Positions 37,886-50,320 of a stretch of 64,000 bases of DNA are shown piece after piece. Origin of the DNA: Ophiodon elongatus (lineage: Eukaryota > Chordata > Actinopteri > Perciformes > Hexagrammidae); contig JACSYO010001636.1 of assembly GCA_016806645.1 (NCBI GenBank), positions 865,001 to 929,000 on the forward strand. The letters run 5' to 3'. A program made the translations under genes and the position numbers. The notes under the pieces are model-generated. The model did no database searches. It was not told the origin of the DNA and saw only the letters and a program-made list of their open reading frames with translations. Position 1 is the first letter of the stretch. Each line of letters begins with the position of its first letter.

Positions 37886-38105
37886 GTTAAATGGTAAATG
37901 GTCTGTACTTGTATACCTCTTTTCTAGTCTTCTGACCACTCAAAGCTCTTCAACACTACTTGACATCATTCACCCATTCACACACTGATAGGAGGAGCTA
38001 CCATGCAAGGTGCTACCTGACCATCAGAACTCTAACTAACCATTCACACCCATTCATACACTAATGGGAGGAGCTACCATGCAAGGTGTTCCCTGTCCAT
38101 CAGAA
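37886..38105 (-). repeat. tRNA-derived SINE, 5'-truncated, with duplicated body
   Basis: Same family and orientation as the copy at 35852-36139. The tRNA-like head is missing. The GGAGGAGCTACCATGCAAGGTG body module appears twice, at about 37991 and 38067. Confidence 0.75.
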
Positions 38106-39133
38106 TTAAAATGAAACTTGCTGTTGATGATGTAGTACGAGACACCTGTGGTTATTGAACACTCTCGAGCGTGCGGCTAATGAATTGCATATCATCTTTA
38201 CATTACTGTGATCCTTTGAAAATGTCTGCTCTAAATAACTACTTCTAAAAACTGCACAAATCTTCCAATATTAATTCTACATATTTATATAGTTGTTTTT
38301 TAGTTCATTTATCTTACTACATTTATGTTATGCACTAAGACAGCAAAGGTGAAAATCCAAATCCAGTTCATATTCTATCATCAGTACATTACTACTGAAA
38401 CAGGACCGATTACTCTTCATAAGCACCGGGCAGCGATGTCATTGAGGTAAATACATTATCGCATTGGACTCGGTGTCTGCAGATATTCAATATTAAGAAG
38501 GTCTCGCATCCGCATTGGGACCAAAAACTGAAAATGGAAGCAGGTTTGTTTTTCAAACACACAAGGGGCTGCACTGTGTGAGTGCTTCAGGTTGTGGTGA
38601 GATGATGAAATGAGATTCGGTGAGGCTGCTTCAATGCATCCAGGAGTTTGAAGGCTTAGCGCACCAAGACACTGGTGTATACTACTGGGAGATCAGATAC
38701 TACTCTTTGAAGTCATCTCAGCCACGTTCATTACGGTCTCAATGATTGATGGTAAACAGAAGACTAGGCTGTTGACTTTAAAAAGCACTACAAGGAATGT
38801 CCGTGTGAGAGTTTAAGCGAGGCCTCAGCTCATGTGTATGGAATTATACGTGATGGTATCTATGATGTGTGCATGGACTCAAATAAATCCCTATTTCAAG
38901 CTGCTCCCGCCGACATAGAGTTCCCTCTTGTTTGCTCAGATGGACCTGTGAGTTCCCTCTGCATCACTTCGGTCTGCGTAAGTATACATGACCCTAAACC
39001 CTGCGCTCAGAGGAGCCTGCACATCCTGCTGAGAGGACACAGTCGCTTCATGTCCCTCTAGTGGCTGCTGTGGAACGGTGCAGGTATTTATCATCCGGAC
39101 GAACGCAGGTGGATGTGGCGGCGATCTTCAGAA

Positions 39134-39196
39134 ACCCTTTGACCCTTACAAGCCCTTTGACCCTTACAAGCCCTTTGACCCTTACAAGCCCTTTGA
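39134..39196 (+). repeat. 18-bp tandem repeat, 3.5 copies
   Basis: Units of CCCTTTGACCCTTACAAG, nearly perfect. An open frame on the reverse strand reads repeated VKGLVR, judged to be chance. Confidence 0.95.
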
Positions 39197-42100
39197 CATT
39201 TCTGATCCAATATCGTTTAATAACACATTCTCGTTCATGACTTGAATACAATTAAGCTCAGGAACAACTTGAATACGTAACCTCCTTTCACATGAAAAAT
39301 ATATAATTTTTTTTTATAAAAGCCCAACAAAAGAATGTGTTTGTGAAACAGAAATTAAATGTATCTAAATGTAAGTGTAAAAGTGATTGGTGACATAAGC
39401 CTCGTTTCCCGCTCATAGACTTAACTTGAGCAGGCAGCCCAGATATATTAACCCTCTGAACCCCAAAACACAGCGGCAGGACTGAAAAGCAGGTTTTCTT
39501 TAAACAATCAGCGGTTATCACAACCAGAAGCTGGAAAAACTGTCATTATCGTCAGATTTTCATATTTCCGACGGTCCTGAAATGCATCGTATGTGACGGA
39601 CGCTTCAGTCAGAGAAAGAAACCAAAACGAAGCCTAAAATTGTGATATTTCATCAACATTTTATTCTACTTGTCTCATATAAAATCTTACCCCAAATAAA
39701 CCTTTTGCTTTAACCAGATCCTGTAGAAAATAATACATTCTGAGCTCCTCAGCAACACTAGGAAGCCGTGAGACCAAAAGTCACAGAACAAAACATCTGT
39801 AAAACATGGACTGTACTTCAGGCTGCTGAGCACACAGCAGAGGGGCTGTGAGTGGAGGTTGTACAAATGTAAATAGTTAAATATTTATAGCACGTGGAGC
39901 CTCCATTTCTTTTCTTTTACAACATTGGTAACATTTGTGGACATTTTGGAAAAATGTTGGATATATAGATTCCACAAAAACATTAAACTTTAAGCATTTT
40001 TAGATTGTTATTTATTTATCCGTCCAAAATTAAATAAACTACCAGACTAGTGGCGGCAGGACATCGCCGTGGAGACGGATGAATACGTCGCCAATGGTGA
40101 TGTCCGGCCACTAAATACATCCCCAACTTATTATGGCCTTTTCTTTGTATCCTCCTTTAGGCGAGCCACTCAAAGTGATACCGAGTGTCTCTAGACATTG
40201 GGACACTTCATACATGACCATCGCACATCAAACATCACACATCACCACACAGCCGTACGCTCCCTGCGAGCAGTCTGAGGCAGACACATCCTCTAGTCGC
40301 TCGTGCGCCGCTCCCTTCTGCTGCTCTACTCGAGCCAACCTCCAACTCTCAATCCATGTCTTGTTGAGATTTACACGCGTTTCCTCCCCCGCACCATCTG
40401 CCGTCTCTCCTGGATCACCTCAATCTAAACATTTGTCTCGGTAGAATATACTTTGCTCACTTCACACTTTTCTTTTTCAGAGGAAAAGACTTGAGTTTGT
40501 TACATCTCAGTGGAGGAAAGAGAAGAAGAAAAAGGGATAATGGATCAATCTCATCCTTCAACTCAAGTGGTCTATTCTGCTGTGTGTGTATCAGGTTCTA
40601 TACAAAAGGGAAACAACCTACTGTGTGTCTTCTCATGCCAAAAGCAGGACCACACACACACTGTTGCTTTTTCAATGGGTTGCATTAGTTGAAATTGAAA
40701 TCCTGCTGTTAGAGTGAGAATCAGCAGCAGCTGCACGTGCATCTGTTTTACAGACAAACGTGAAGCAAATTAACTTCTTTTGACTGTGGCTCTTTTTGTT
40801 CAGGTCATGGAATATGGCCTTTTCTTCTTTCATGTCACATATTTATTATTAGGTTGACGCATAACTGCGCACCATCTCAATTACTCAAAATACAAGGCGA
40901 CCAAAAACAGCAACCATGTTTTTCAGTTTCGGGCAACTGAAAGCCCGTTGCCCGCTGGCCAGCCTGGCAACCACGTTTTAAAAGTCAGTGTGAATACGTC
41001 ACGTCTTTCACAGCAAGTCTTTTAAATTCATGGGATAAATAATTAAACATACGAGCTGCGGGGCTACAAGTCCTGCCCTTTTTTGATTTTTGAGTTTCAA
41101 CTGCTCTGGAAGAGTTTGTTTATGCTTCAGGGTTCACGTTTCAATTCAATTCCTCAGAGGATCCCAACAGTGAAAAACGCACATCCACTGAAAATGTGGA
41201 TTCCACACCTGATAGGAGGTCCAGCATAGTACTGTGGAGAAAGAGAGGGTTCATCCATATCTTTAGAATAGATCATGGTGTGTTTAATGTGCCTTACTGA
41301 GCGGTATGGAGGCCCAAAGGCTCAGCTGACAGTGGAGAGATCAAGCTCTACATCAGATGAGACGTTCAGGACTCCTGATTGGAGGAGATGACGCTGATGG
41401 CGTCCGATACCCAGCCTCCACTCAAGTATGAGGGCTGGGCTTCAGGGCGAGATGGTCACCCGTTGCTAAAGTGCCTTTAACACAGCCATCACTGGCTGGC
41501 ATCTCAACGTGCACCGACCTTCTGACTCGTGACCTCAGCATTATTAAATGTCCCAGGAACGTGACATGACCACAGCAATGCACATTTATCAGGGGGAAAC
41601 TTTGCGAAGCCTTTTCAGAGTTTCCTGACATCCAAACTGTGGAACTCCTATTCTCTCTTTGTCTTTGACACCTCTGAGGCTTATTGCACTAAGTTGCCTC
41701 GGTTTATGTTGCATTGCCTCATTCTTTGTCTAAATATGCTGTGGGCTAATAGAGCATTGTTAAACCATGCTGTCTTGGGTATTGTTTAAGCTGTGTGTTC
41801 TACTCTTGTTTGGTAAGTCCTCAGTTTTTATTTTAGTTTTCATTAACTATTGATACTCAAACTCGAGTCAATTTGAGGGCATTCTCCTCTCCCCGCTCGG
41901 GAAGGGGGCCGTGAGGCTCGCTCAGACATCACGACCACTCGAGCTGCAGAAATGTTTCAATTTCTCCCCTAATTTTCTGCGGCTTGCTCTTCAAATGGAG
42001 CATTATCAAACCGCAGCGTGTGCAATTTCCGCTTATCGCCTGCTATTAAAGAAACAGACGTCACGGTACTTTCTGTGACATTATCGAGTTCCGCCGCCGC

Positions 42101-43130
42101 TACAGACATCTTTGCCAAAGTGTGTCTGACCCCCCATGTAGGGCAGAGAGGAGAATCTGGAGCTACACCGTAAGGTCTGCATATATTGAATCCCAAATGG
42201 ATGGGAGGTTCAGGCAATTGGATATTTGAAATGCAGGTCATGTGTGAATTAAACATTTATTGCTCTGCTTGGGGTTACGGCGGGACATTGGATGAAATGC
42301 ATCAGCATGGGCACGGTGGTTTCACTTTGCAGCTACGCCGTAACACGCCACACCGGGGCCCTGCTGGGACTACTGAGAGCCACAACTAATGCTGCTGTCC
42401 GCCTCATTCAAGTGTCTAAACCGGGGCCTTAAATTTCTCTCTCACACACTTTCCAAACAATCTAATTCCAAACGTGGAAATCATTCAAATGAATGTTCCC
42501 CGTGCAGGTCGGGGCTCATAAATTACCGTCGAGCTCATTTCAGTTTACCGTCGGGCAATTTGATGAGTGGCAGAATGTTTATTAGCATCATTAGTGCCCG
42601 GGCTAGTGTATAGATGGAGAGGCTCAGCCACTGTGCAGAACACCCTGCTCATAACCCTCAAACAGCCACACGCTTGTTTTCAGAAAGATGAAGACAGCAG
42701 GCCCACTCCTTCACCACGGAGTGCAGTGGCTCTCTGCATTCTCCTTCCTGGTGATACACTGGCTGGCTCACCACTCAGTCCTCGTCAGCCATCTCTTTTT
42801 CCAGGTGTCACGATCTTTAACTCTCACCATATCGCCAGTTTAGAACTGAAAAACCCCAAAAAGTACGATGCTCGACTAATGCAGGTACCTGCTAGTGAGC
42901 TCCGTAGGCTCATGTTTGACAACAGACGGAAGCAATAGCTTTAAGTCTTTTTTTTTTTTTTTGCAACAACACAGTGTTTGGAACACACTTGCAATACAGA
43001 TGGGCAGTGAAGAAATTGATATGTGGTAGAGTGGAGCGGTTTGGAAGGTTTCTCAGAACTGTTTTTTGGAAGAGGGCCTGCTTTGGCAGAAGTTCTGTCC
43101 CTTCTGCTTAACCTGCAATAACAGGTCTTA

Positions 43131-43150
43131 TTGGCCACCAGGGGGCAGAG
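43131..43150 (+). promoter_or_regulatory. strong CTCF-like motif
   Basis: TTGGCCACCAGGGGGCAGAG is close to the vertebrate CTCF consensus (TGGCCACCAGGGGGCGCTA). It lies in the last slc41a2 intron, outside the repeats I recognise. Confidence 0.5.
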
Positions 43151-43909
43151 GAAACACGGTGTGAACAGAACTACGTTTAATGTTATGCACCAATAGCCAA
43201 GGCAAATTCCTCGTATGTGTAAACATACTCAATAAACTGTTTCTGATTCTGGCAGCACACGCTAACCGTACTAAGTCAGTGTAAATGTTGCTAAGCTAGC
43301 TAGCGGGAAGCAGCGCAGTCCTGCACAGAGCTAACAGCTAACGTTAACCGGCGGTGACACTGATTGACGTTATGATGCGTTCAGGCTTTTTGGGGTATTG
43401 CTCAAAGGTCATTTCTAACGGTACCGTGATGTGTTCAAATGTAATCTTGTAAACTGTAGTTTTTGGCGAGACACTTCGTTAAATAAAGAATGATGAACTT
43501 CAAACACCAGTAACGTGCAAACGGTAATGAAGAAGTGTATGTTGAAGAGCAGGGGATCTATTGTTTTACTTTTGTTTTTTACCATGTATCGCATTAGTAT
43601 CGAGACTCGTGACATTCCTTCTTTCCACCCTCATACTTCATGTACAATTCTACTCCTGGTCTCAGTTGCAGCCTCTCAATCTGTCCATATCTTTGCATGA
43701 TTACTGCTCCAGACTCTCTTCTCTGCCATCAGGAGATTTCTGTATTGGCCTTGAAAACTAATTTTCCTTCGGGGACAATAAAGACTCCATGTCAACCAGT
43801 CAAGTTAAGATTTATATCCATGTCTGTCCAAAATATCATCACCTTATCCTATTAGATATTTGTGGGAAATTGTCTCAATTAACATATGAATTCTTAAGTT
43901 CTGAACAAA

Positions 43910-44095
43910 AAATGTGTTTTGGGAGGTCACAGTGACCTTGAGCTTTGACCTCTAAAAGCTAACTAGTTCAACCTTGAGTTCCAGGAGGATGTTTATGCCA
44001 AATTTTAAGAAATTCTCTCAAGGTGTCCCTGAGATATTGCTTTCATTCTCGAGTCCAAGTGATCAAGTTTGTGCCAAGAATTTTCATCTTCAGAA
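43910..44095 (+). repeat. dispersed fish repeat (GGTCACAGTGACCTTGA type)
   Basis: GGTCACAGTGACCTTGAGC, then TTTATGCCAAATTTTAAGAA, then CTCAAGGTGTCCCTGAGATA follows a pattern I recall as a widespread unclassified fish repeat. It carries a small palindrome at its start. Confidence 0.45.
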
Positions 44096-44184
44096 AAAAA
44101 AAGTTTTTATCTTAGATTAATACAGATTTGTCTATGTCGCGGTATTGAAAATTATCTGCAGACGGCACTCTACGGTTCTGGAAA

Positions 44185-45257
44185 GTGAATCTAATGCGGA
44201 AGTGACTTAAACTTGCATTCTCTCTACTGACCATCAGGGGGCGACTCCTCTGATTGTATAGAAGTCTATGAGAAAATGACTACCGTAAAATGCGTGTTAT
44301 AAGGCGCTACTTTTTTCTTTCCTCAACTTTGACCCGCGCGGCTAAAATAAGGGTGCGGTTAATTTGTGGATTTAATTTGTGGATTAATTTCCGAGATTCC
44401 GGAGAATGCAGTAGGGAGAACTTTCCAGATGCAAGAAGTCTAAAAAAGCGTTCAGAGGAAGAAAATGCCGGTTGCCCGAACTAGAGAACGAACCAGAGGA
44501 CTGGGTCAACACACAGAGAGCAGACGTGGTGTTTCCACAGTTCAGATTCGTCTGAAAGCAAAGGCGATCGCGGCAGAAAAAAACATTGATGATTTCAGAG
44601 GCGGACCATCGTGGTGTCTACGGTTCTTAAAAGTGTATCTCTGATGTTCCAACAGGGTTATTTTTGTATTGGTTTGTTGTTCCGTTCATTATCTGGACCT
44701 TGAGTCCGTTATAAAAGTTTGATTGATTACCGGTGGTCGTTTCGAGAGTTTGTCAGGTACTGCTAAATTAGCGCCTTATAACCCGCGGCGGCTTGTTTAA
44801 GATTAAATACGACTTTTTCTTTAAATTTAGTAGATGCGTCTTATAAAAAGGGTGCGCCATATAACCCGCATTTTACGGTACTTCTCTCTTGATTTATTCC
44901 CTCAGTAAACATTGTAAACATGAGTTTATGGTCTCAATCTCTAGTTTCAAGTCTTCTTCAATACAGCATGATGTTCATTTAGTAAATTATGGTCCATTTA
45001 GAGTCAGATAGACCGTAAAGGTATGCTTTTGGGGCGGGGCTACTGTGATTGACAGGTCTCTACCAGAGCCGTATACGGCGTCTCTACGTCACTCCTCCAT
45101 GTTATATATATGTAATATGGTCACTTCTGTTCACTGGTTGCAAAAAAACAAGATGGCGACGACCAAAATGCCAAACTCAAGGCTTCAAACCGGAAGTCCA
45201 CAAACCAATGAGTGTCGTCACGACGACTATGTCCACTTCTTATTTCCAGTCTCTGGG
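44185..45257 (+). repeat. dispersed repeat 'R1', copy 2, split by a DNA transposon
   Basis: The first 95 bp (44185-44280) and the remainder (44881-45257) are continuous with each other when compared with the copies at 25.8 and 62.2 kb. The 600 bp between them belong to a transposon. The 3' half includes AAGATGGCGACGACC. The start carries a CTCF-like GACCATCAGGGGGCGAC. Confidence 0.88.
44281..44880 (+). mobile_element. pogo/Tigger-like DNA transposon remnant with TA duplication
   Basis: A 600-bp element with terminal inverted repeats of about 27 bp beginning TACCGTAAAATGCG at both ends and TA at each border, as for Tc1/mariner/pogo insertions. The empty site is seen in sister copies of the host repeat. 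Inside, about 44480-44635, a broken frame reads LENEPEDWV, then after a shift GVSTVQIRLKAKAIA, NIDDFRGGPSWC and RFLK. This matches the CENP-B/pogo-type helix-turn-helix of Tigger-like transposases. The DDE catalytic domain is absent, so it is non-autonomous and dead as a protein source. Confidence 0.85.
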
Positions 45258-47301
45258 AAAACCTACAGTTAGTATTACACTTCCATATTCTGTGCAGCAC
45301 TTAGACAGAGTAGCGGACGTTAAATGATTGGCTGAGTCTGTTCCAGAACACTGATGACAAAGCAGATCCAACTCTATGAGTAATTTCTGCGGGCATGCTT
45401 CAATAAATAATCATTCCCGCAGTAACCTTGCTGCTGTGACACCGCGCAGAATACCTCATTCACTTCCCCAGACGCAGGTCAACAAAGACCGGGAAGAAGT
45501 TCATGAATTATTCTGACGTGCAGCGTCTTGCCTGCCTCGCAGCGTGACCCAGCTTGTAAACCACGTCGAACGTTTAAAAAAACGAAAAGCAAAGTGGCGT
45601 TTAAGGTTCTTAAATCCAATCAATACAGTATGCTCGCTTTAGTGGTTGTAAATATAACGATGTGAAAGAACTCCACGGGCCTGTCTCTGCCATTTGATAA
45701 TCCATCTGGGACTGAGGCCCCCTTAAAGCAGCTCTTCTTGCTCCGAGCTTAATTGATTTGGATGGTTTCCAGGGCCTCCGTGGCCAGGATTACATCCTAA
45801 TGTTCAACGTCTAAATTCAAGGTTCAAGGGAGCCTTCCAAAGCCTCCGATGCAGACACAAAAACACGGCAACTAAATTCTTAAAATTCCACACCTTGACA
45901 CAGATCCTGGAGCAGCTGAAGAAGTAAAGTAATTCATAACCAACAAGTCGTTCCTTCATAATTATCTTAACCGCTGGCAAAACAAAAATAACGTGCAGAA
46001 GTGAGATTCCTTCAGGCGTCGCTCGAAACCACAAGGAATTCATGAGACACGCAGCCCTGATTCTCCTCCTTCGGTACGCAAGTGTTGGGAAGGAAACGCA
46101 CGTCCTCACATTCATCTTTCATAGAGCAGAATGATGTTTGCTCGTGGATAATAATGGAAATCAACAGTGCAGGTAGGATGAGCTTGTGCGGATACAAAAC
46201 TGAACTTGCTGAAGGTCACGATGCAAGCGGCTGTTGCATAGTCACGGATCATAGTGAGCGACGCGGGGTAATCATATGCACAAACACCACTCACAACCAA
46301 AAGCATAGATACACTCTCTTCTCTTATGTCACGATGCTGGAGATGGAGCCGTGCAACAGTGCAAACAGGCCTTGAAGTCATTTTACAGTCACATGTTCCA
46401 TACACTCTACAGTCACGTAGGTACGTCCACGGGGCTTGAGCGGTTAGACCAATATATCGGCCACGCGAGATCGGCTGAGTACATGGCCAGATAAATGTTT
46501 TGGACATTTGATGTCATTTCATTTTGCTGATTTGATGGTCTGCCGAGTGAGAGATGCTGCTCAGCTGGCACATCGCTGAAAAAAATTATACTTCCACATC
46601 TAACTCGGTGAATTAAAGGTGTGTTTCGTCCAAGCCACAGTTGGCGATGAAGCGTGAAATAAGTCAACACGGCAACTAAGCCCGTCTTCTCTCTCAGAGA
46701 GAAAACTTGAATTCAGAAGGTTGAATTTTTCTATTTAATAAGTGGAAAGGGTGTAAGAACATTTTCTTTCTTGACCTTCTGCAAGGTTACTTTGTCTATT
46801 TATTAGACTAAAAGAACTTGTGGCACGTGGCCAAAATCGTGGTGCCAGTGACTCATACGGTCACAAACCATTTTTATTTGCCTATTTGATGACGCCACTG
46901 ATTGACTGGTGACTCCTCACTCACTACTCTGAACCGGCAAATGATCTCACAGCTGAGTGCATCGCCGCCGCTCAGCTGCCAGAGATATTCAGTGCTTTTT
47001 TTTTTTAATTGGCCATCAACATCACATTCATAAGCGTAATGTCAAAATAATACTTGAAGCCTAAATGAAAGCTTCGCGTTCCGGTTAATCCCGTGAGACG
47101 GAGCTGTTGTTTTGTAGTGAACGTCATCTTGAAAACAAAACTCTCTTTAAAGCCGCATTAACGTCTGCTATATTAAGACTCAGGGTTGTGAAAAAATGTC
47201 CCTCGAGCTTCAATACTTTTGTGTGGAATAACGAGCAATAAATATAAAAACGGACTATTTCCGAGAGCAAAAGCCTCCGGCACACATGGTCACGTGCTCA
47301 C
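45258..47301. other. slc41a2 intron sequence, nothing recognised
   Basis: No exon or clear repeat was found here. The stretch near 45660-45800 is GC-balanced and free of simple sequence, with a TTAATTGATTTGGATGG-type homeodomain-like site. It might be regulatory, but nothing proves it. Confidence 0.4.
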
Positions 47302-47450
47302 CTGCAGCATGGCAGCAGCCAGGTAGACGGACATGAAGATGGGGGTCAGGGTGGTGTGTCCGCTCTTCATCAGGTGGATGGTGTAGAGGAAGATCAGGTG
47401 ACCGGGGATCACCAAAAGGAGGAGCACCTGAGCAGAGCGGTGATTGGCTC
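47302..47450 (-). CDS. slc41a2: slc41a2 exon (SAQVLLLLVIPGHLIFLY helix and following loop)
   Basis: 149 nt, acceptor CCTCAG|GA, donor CTGCAG|GTGAGC. It opens at phase 1 (two bases completing a Gly codon) and ends at phase 0. It encodes ANHRSAQVLLLLVIPGHLIF, a membrane helix, then TIHLMKSGHTTLTPIF and the start of the next helix. The match to SLC41A2 is near exact. It is followed by the very long last intron. Confidence 0.95.
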
Positions 47451-48293
47451 CTGAGGAAACACAAAACGGAGGTTAGAGGTGAATGGGAGACGAATACTGG
47501 AGACACTTGAGTAGCTCGCGAACTACAAATCATCAGTCTTTACTGAACTACCCACTAGCTTTCATGTTGGCTCCATGGGAGGAAATCAGCAGTTTGCAAA
47601 TATTCATTGATTGTATATCCAACGTAGCAATATAAATCTACAGCTGGATACTGGTGTGCTTCTAGAAATGCTTTGGCTGTGGATTGGTCAAGAAAAAGGA
47701 ATAATTCAACAATAAGTTCCCTCCAGCCAGCTGCCCCCTTGTCTAGCTGTTTGTAGTGAGATGAGGTGGTAACGTGTGGAGAACTCCTCATTTGAACTTG
47801 ACCAATCAGCTGTCACTCGTCCATTGCAGCGCTAAAAAACAGGGCGTCCAGACAAAATAAATCTTATTTTCTCTATTGTATATTTACTACTGATTAATAA
47901 AGCAAAACTAACTTTTATCCGATAACTCGATAAATCGATGGAATAATCCGTCTCAGTCTCAAACTGTGACGCTCATGCAGTTTAAAGCCTGATTATAATG
48001 CTGAGAGCGTTTCCGTGGACCTCGATATCAAAGCCGACTTTAAAACACTTGTGTGACAGCCAATTACAACGTGTGTAATTCAATTACTAACATGTTGCAG
48101 TTACCGTGACTTAAATGATTGAAATTATCCAGAGTTTAAAAAGGGAAATCTGTTAAACGTTAAGTGTTCACGTGTACGGTAGTGGTGGGGTGCTACAATA
48201 GTAGTAAGAAAGGCCAAAGGAGTTGGACGGCTACGCCGAGGCATCGGAGCCGACGTGTGATTTGATGAGCAGCGTTGCCTGCGCGGTACTAAC

Positions 48294-48425
48294 CTGAACC
48301 CCAGAATGTGCGGCAGGGGTAGTAGCAGCCCTTGGCCTGCTCGGGAACCTCCCCAGGAGCGCAGTGGAAATGCAGGTGAGTGGAGAAGCGGCTGGCCTGG
48401 ATAGCCACCAGGTTACCCCCGATCC
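48294..48425 (-). CDS. slc41a2: slc41a2 exon (second GN motif, extracellular/loop segment)
   Basis: 132 nt, acceptor CGTCCAG, donor TTCAG|GTTAGT. It completes the glycine of NGIGGNLVAIQASRFST, the second-repeat copy of the Pro...Gly-Asn ion-pathway motif of the MgtE fold. It continues with the variable hydrophilic loop HFHCAPGEVPEQAKGCYYP and CRTFWGSG. Confidence 0.95.
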
Positions 48426-49448
48426 CTGGACGAGACAGGAGAGCACTCAGTGTCAGGTGAGGTCAGTGAAGAGAGACAACGTAAAGGCAAACATGGCTAT
48501 TCATGCTCATCACTCATTGGGCGAATGGAGACCGGCTACCAACCAATACTGCATCTCCAGGGTTCCCCGTCTTTTCGAGATAGAGATCGGACTTCACCAG
48601 GACGTGTTCAGAGACGATCTAACCGGGACTGTGCACTAATGAATCCCTTTTTTCCCCAGGAATTATATTAACCACTGCTGCCTGAACACAAGTAACTGAA
48701 TGACAGAGTAGCCCACGACTGTGCCTGAGAAGAATAAATATATCCGCCAAAATGCTTTTTACAACAAAAACAAATGAATAAATGGTTACATAAATCTAGT
48801 AGGAGAGACTGAAGTGAAATTGACTTTGGATATTAAAATGCCTTCTAGACATGTCACGTCAAATAATATCTAGAACAACTGCATCCTGTTTAGGTTTTCT
48901 TATTCCGTGACTGGGACTAAGCTTGATTTGGATATATCCTCCCAACGCATGTTGTAGACCCTTCTGTGTGTCTCGCTGTGAAATCGCCTTTTTTTTTTTT
49001 AAAATTACATCATATTTCTTCAAGCAGTGCAGTTAGTGACAGTATGGGCTCCATGATAGCACTGACAGGCTTGACGGAGCAGCGGCAGGGGGCAGGGCTT
49101 AGCGGAGGCCGAGTTTCCTCAACACAACCATGAATCTGGTTTGAAAGATAAATAGCATATTGGAAAAACAAGAAAATCTGCTACACCAAATAATGTTTTC
49201 TTAGTCGACTCTCCTCCCGTCTTTGCACTGTGTCAGGCCTCTAAAAATGATTGATTTGACTTAAACAGACAAGACGTTTGGGAGCTGCTGCTGTACTGAA
49301 GCTTCACATTACAAGAGGGGGAACGGGATCACAGTCATGTTCCTTTTCGAGCAGATGAACAGGCACGAGAACGTGGAACGCCATCTGCACCGACGAAACA
49401 CAGGGCCACTTTACATTCACACACTGCAGCTATCACACCTTCCCTTCA

Positions 49449-49583
<135 letters not shown>

Positions 49584-50204
49584 ACTAAGCTCTGCAGGAG
49601 AGCTCACATACATACAGAGATCAGCAACAAAGTAGCTGACAAGGTGGGCGTCGTTTAAGCTCAGAAGAGAAGAAGAAAACCTTTATTTAGCCTTTATGTC
49701 TGTTAAAACCTGCCAGAAAAGAGAGCGAGAGAGAGACGTCTCTTTATTCAGAATCATAAGGAACGCATCATTCCAACATTTGCAGTGCAGCGGGGAAACG
49801 GGGCTGCTTTCAGTCACTGAAGCGGTTGTGTACTATAAACACAAGAAGAACAAGAAGCAGGATGTGTGCCCCCCCCGGCCCCCCTCCTCCCTCGCCCCCC
49901 CTCCTCCTCCTCCTCAAAAAAAACAACCAGACCTGTTATTGTGGTGACGAGTATATCGAATCAGACACTGCCACCACCTCGGGGTGATGTCCACTTAATT
50001 CAATCTATTGTGTCCCTGTGTCGGCCTGGTGACATCTTACTGGAGCATTACCAGCACCGCCACAGGGCCATGGAGACAGACAACTTCACGATGAGCATTC
50101 ACGCCCCCCCACCTCCCCCCCGTCTGCCCGCCCGTCACCGCCATCTCGCTTCATGCTCTTGCCCTCACAATCTGAATATCCCATTGATCTGATGTGAGTC
50201 TTTA

Positions 50205-50320
50205 AAAAAGGAACAGGGGCCAGAAAGTGGAAGCCTAGCTTAGCATAAAGACTGGAGGCAGGGGGAAACAACTAGCCTCGCTTTGTGGGGGGAAAAAATT
50301 ATATTAATCCGAACACAAAA
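50205..50320 (+). repeat. SINE-like TTAGCTTAGC repeat fragment
   Basis: The GCCTAGCTTAGCATAAAG ACTGG...GGGGGAAACAACTAGCC pattern matches the family at about 10.0 and 16.5 kb. Confidence 0.5.

Larger units (their letters stand above)
32709..47301 (-). other. slc41a2: slc41a2 last intron (14.6 kb)
   Basis: The donor is CAG|GTGAGC and the acceptor is TTCCAG. No internal exon was found on either strand. It holds SINE copies (35.9 and 37.9 kb), an 18-bp tandem repeat (39.1 kb), CTCF-like motifs (37.26 and 43.14 kb), a dispersed repeat at 43.9-44.1 kb, and the R1 repeat with a pogo-like insertion (44.2-45.3 kb). Confidence 0.85.

Noticed and set aside
42567..42938. 123-codon open frame on the + strand
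   Set aside because: No family resemblance, no supporting splice or promoter signal, and it lies antisense within the last slc41a2 intron.
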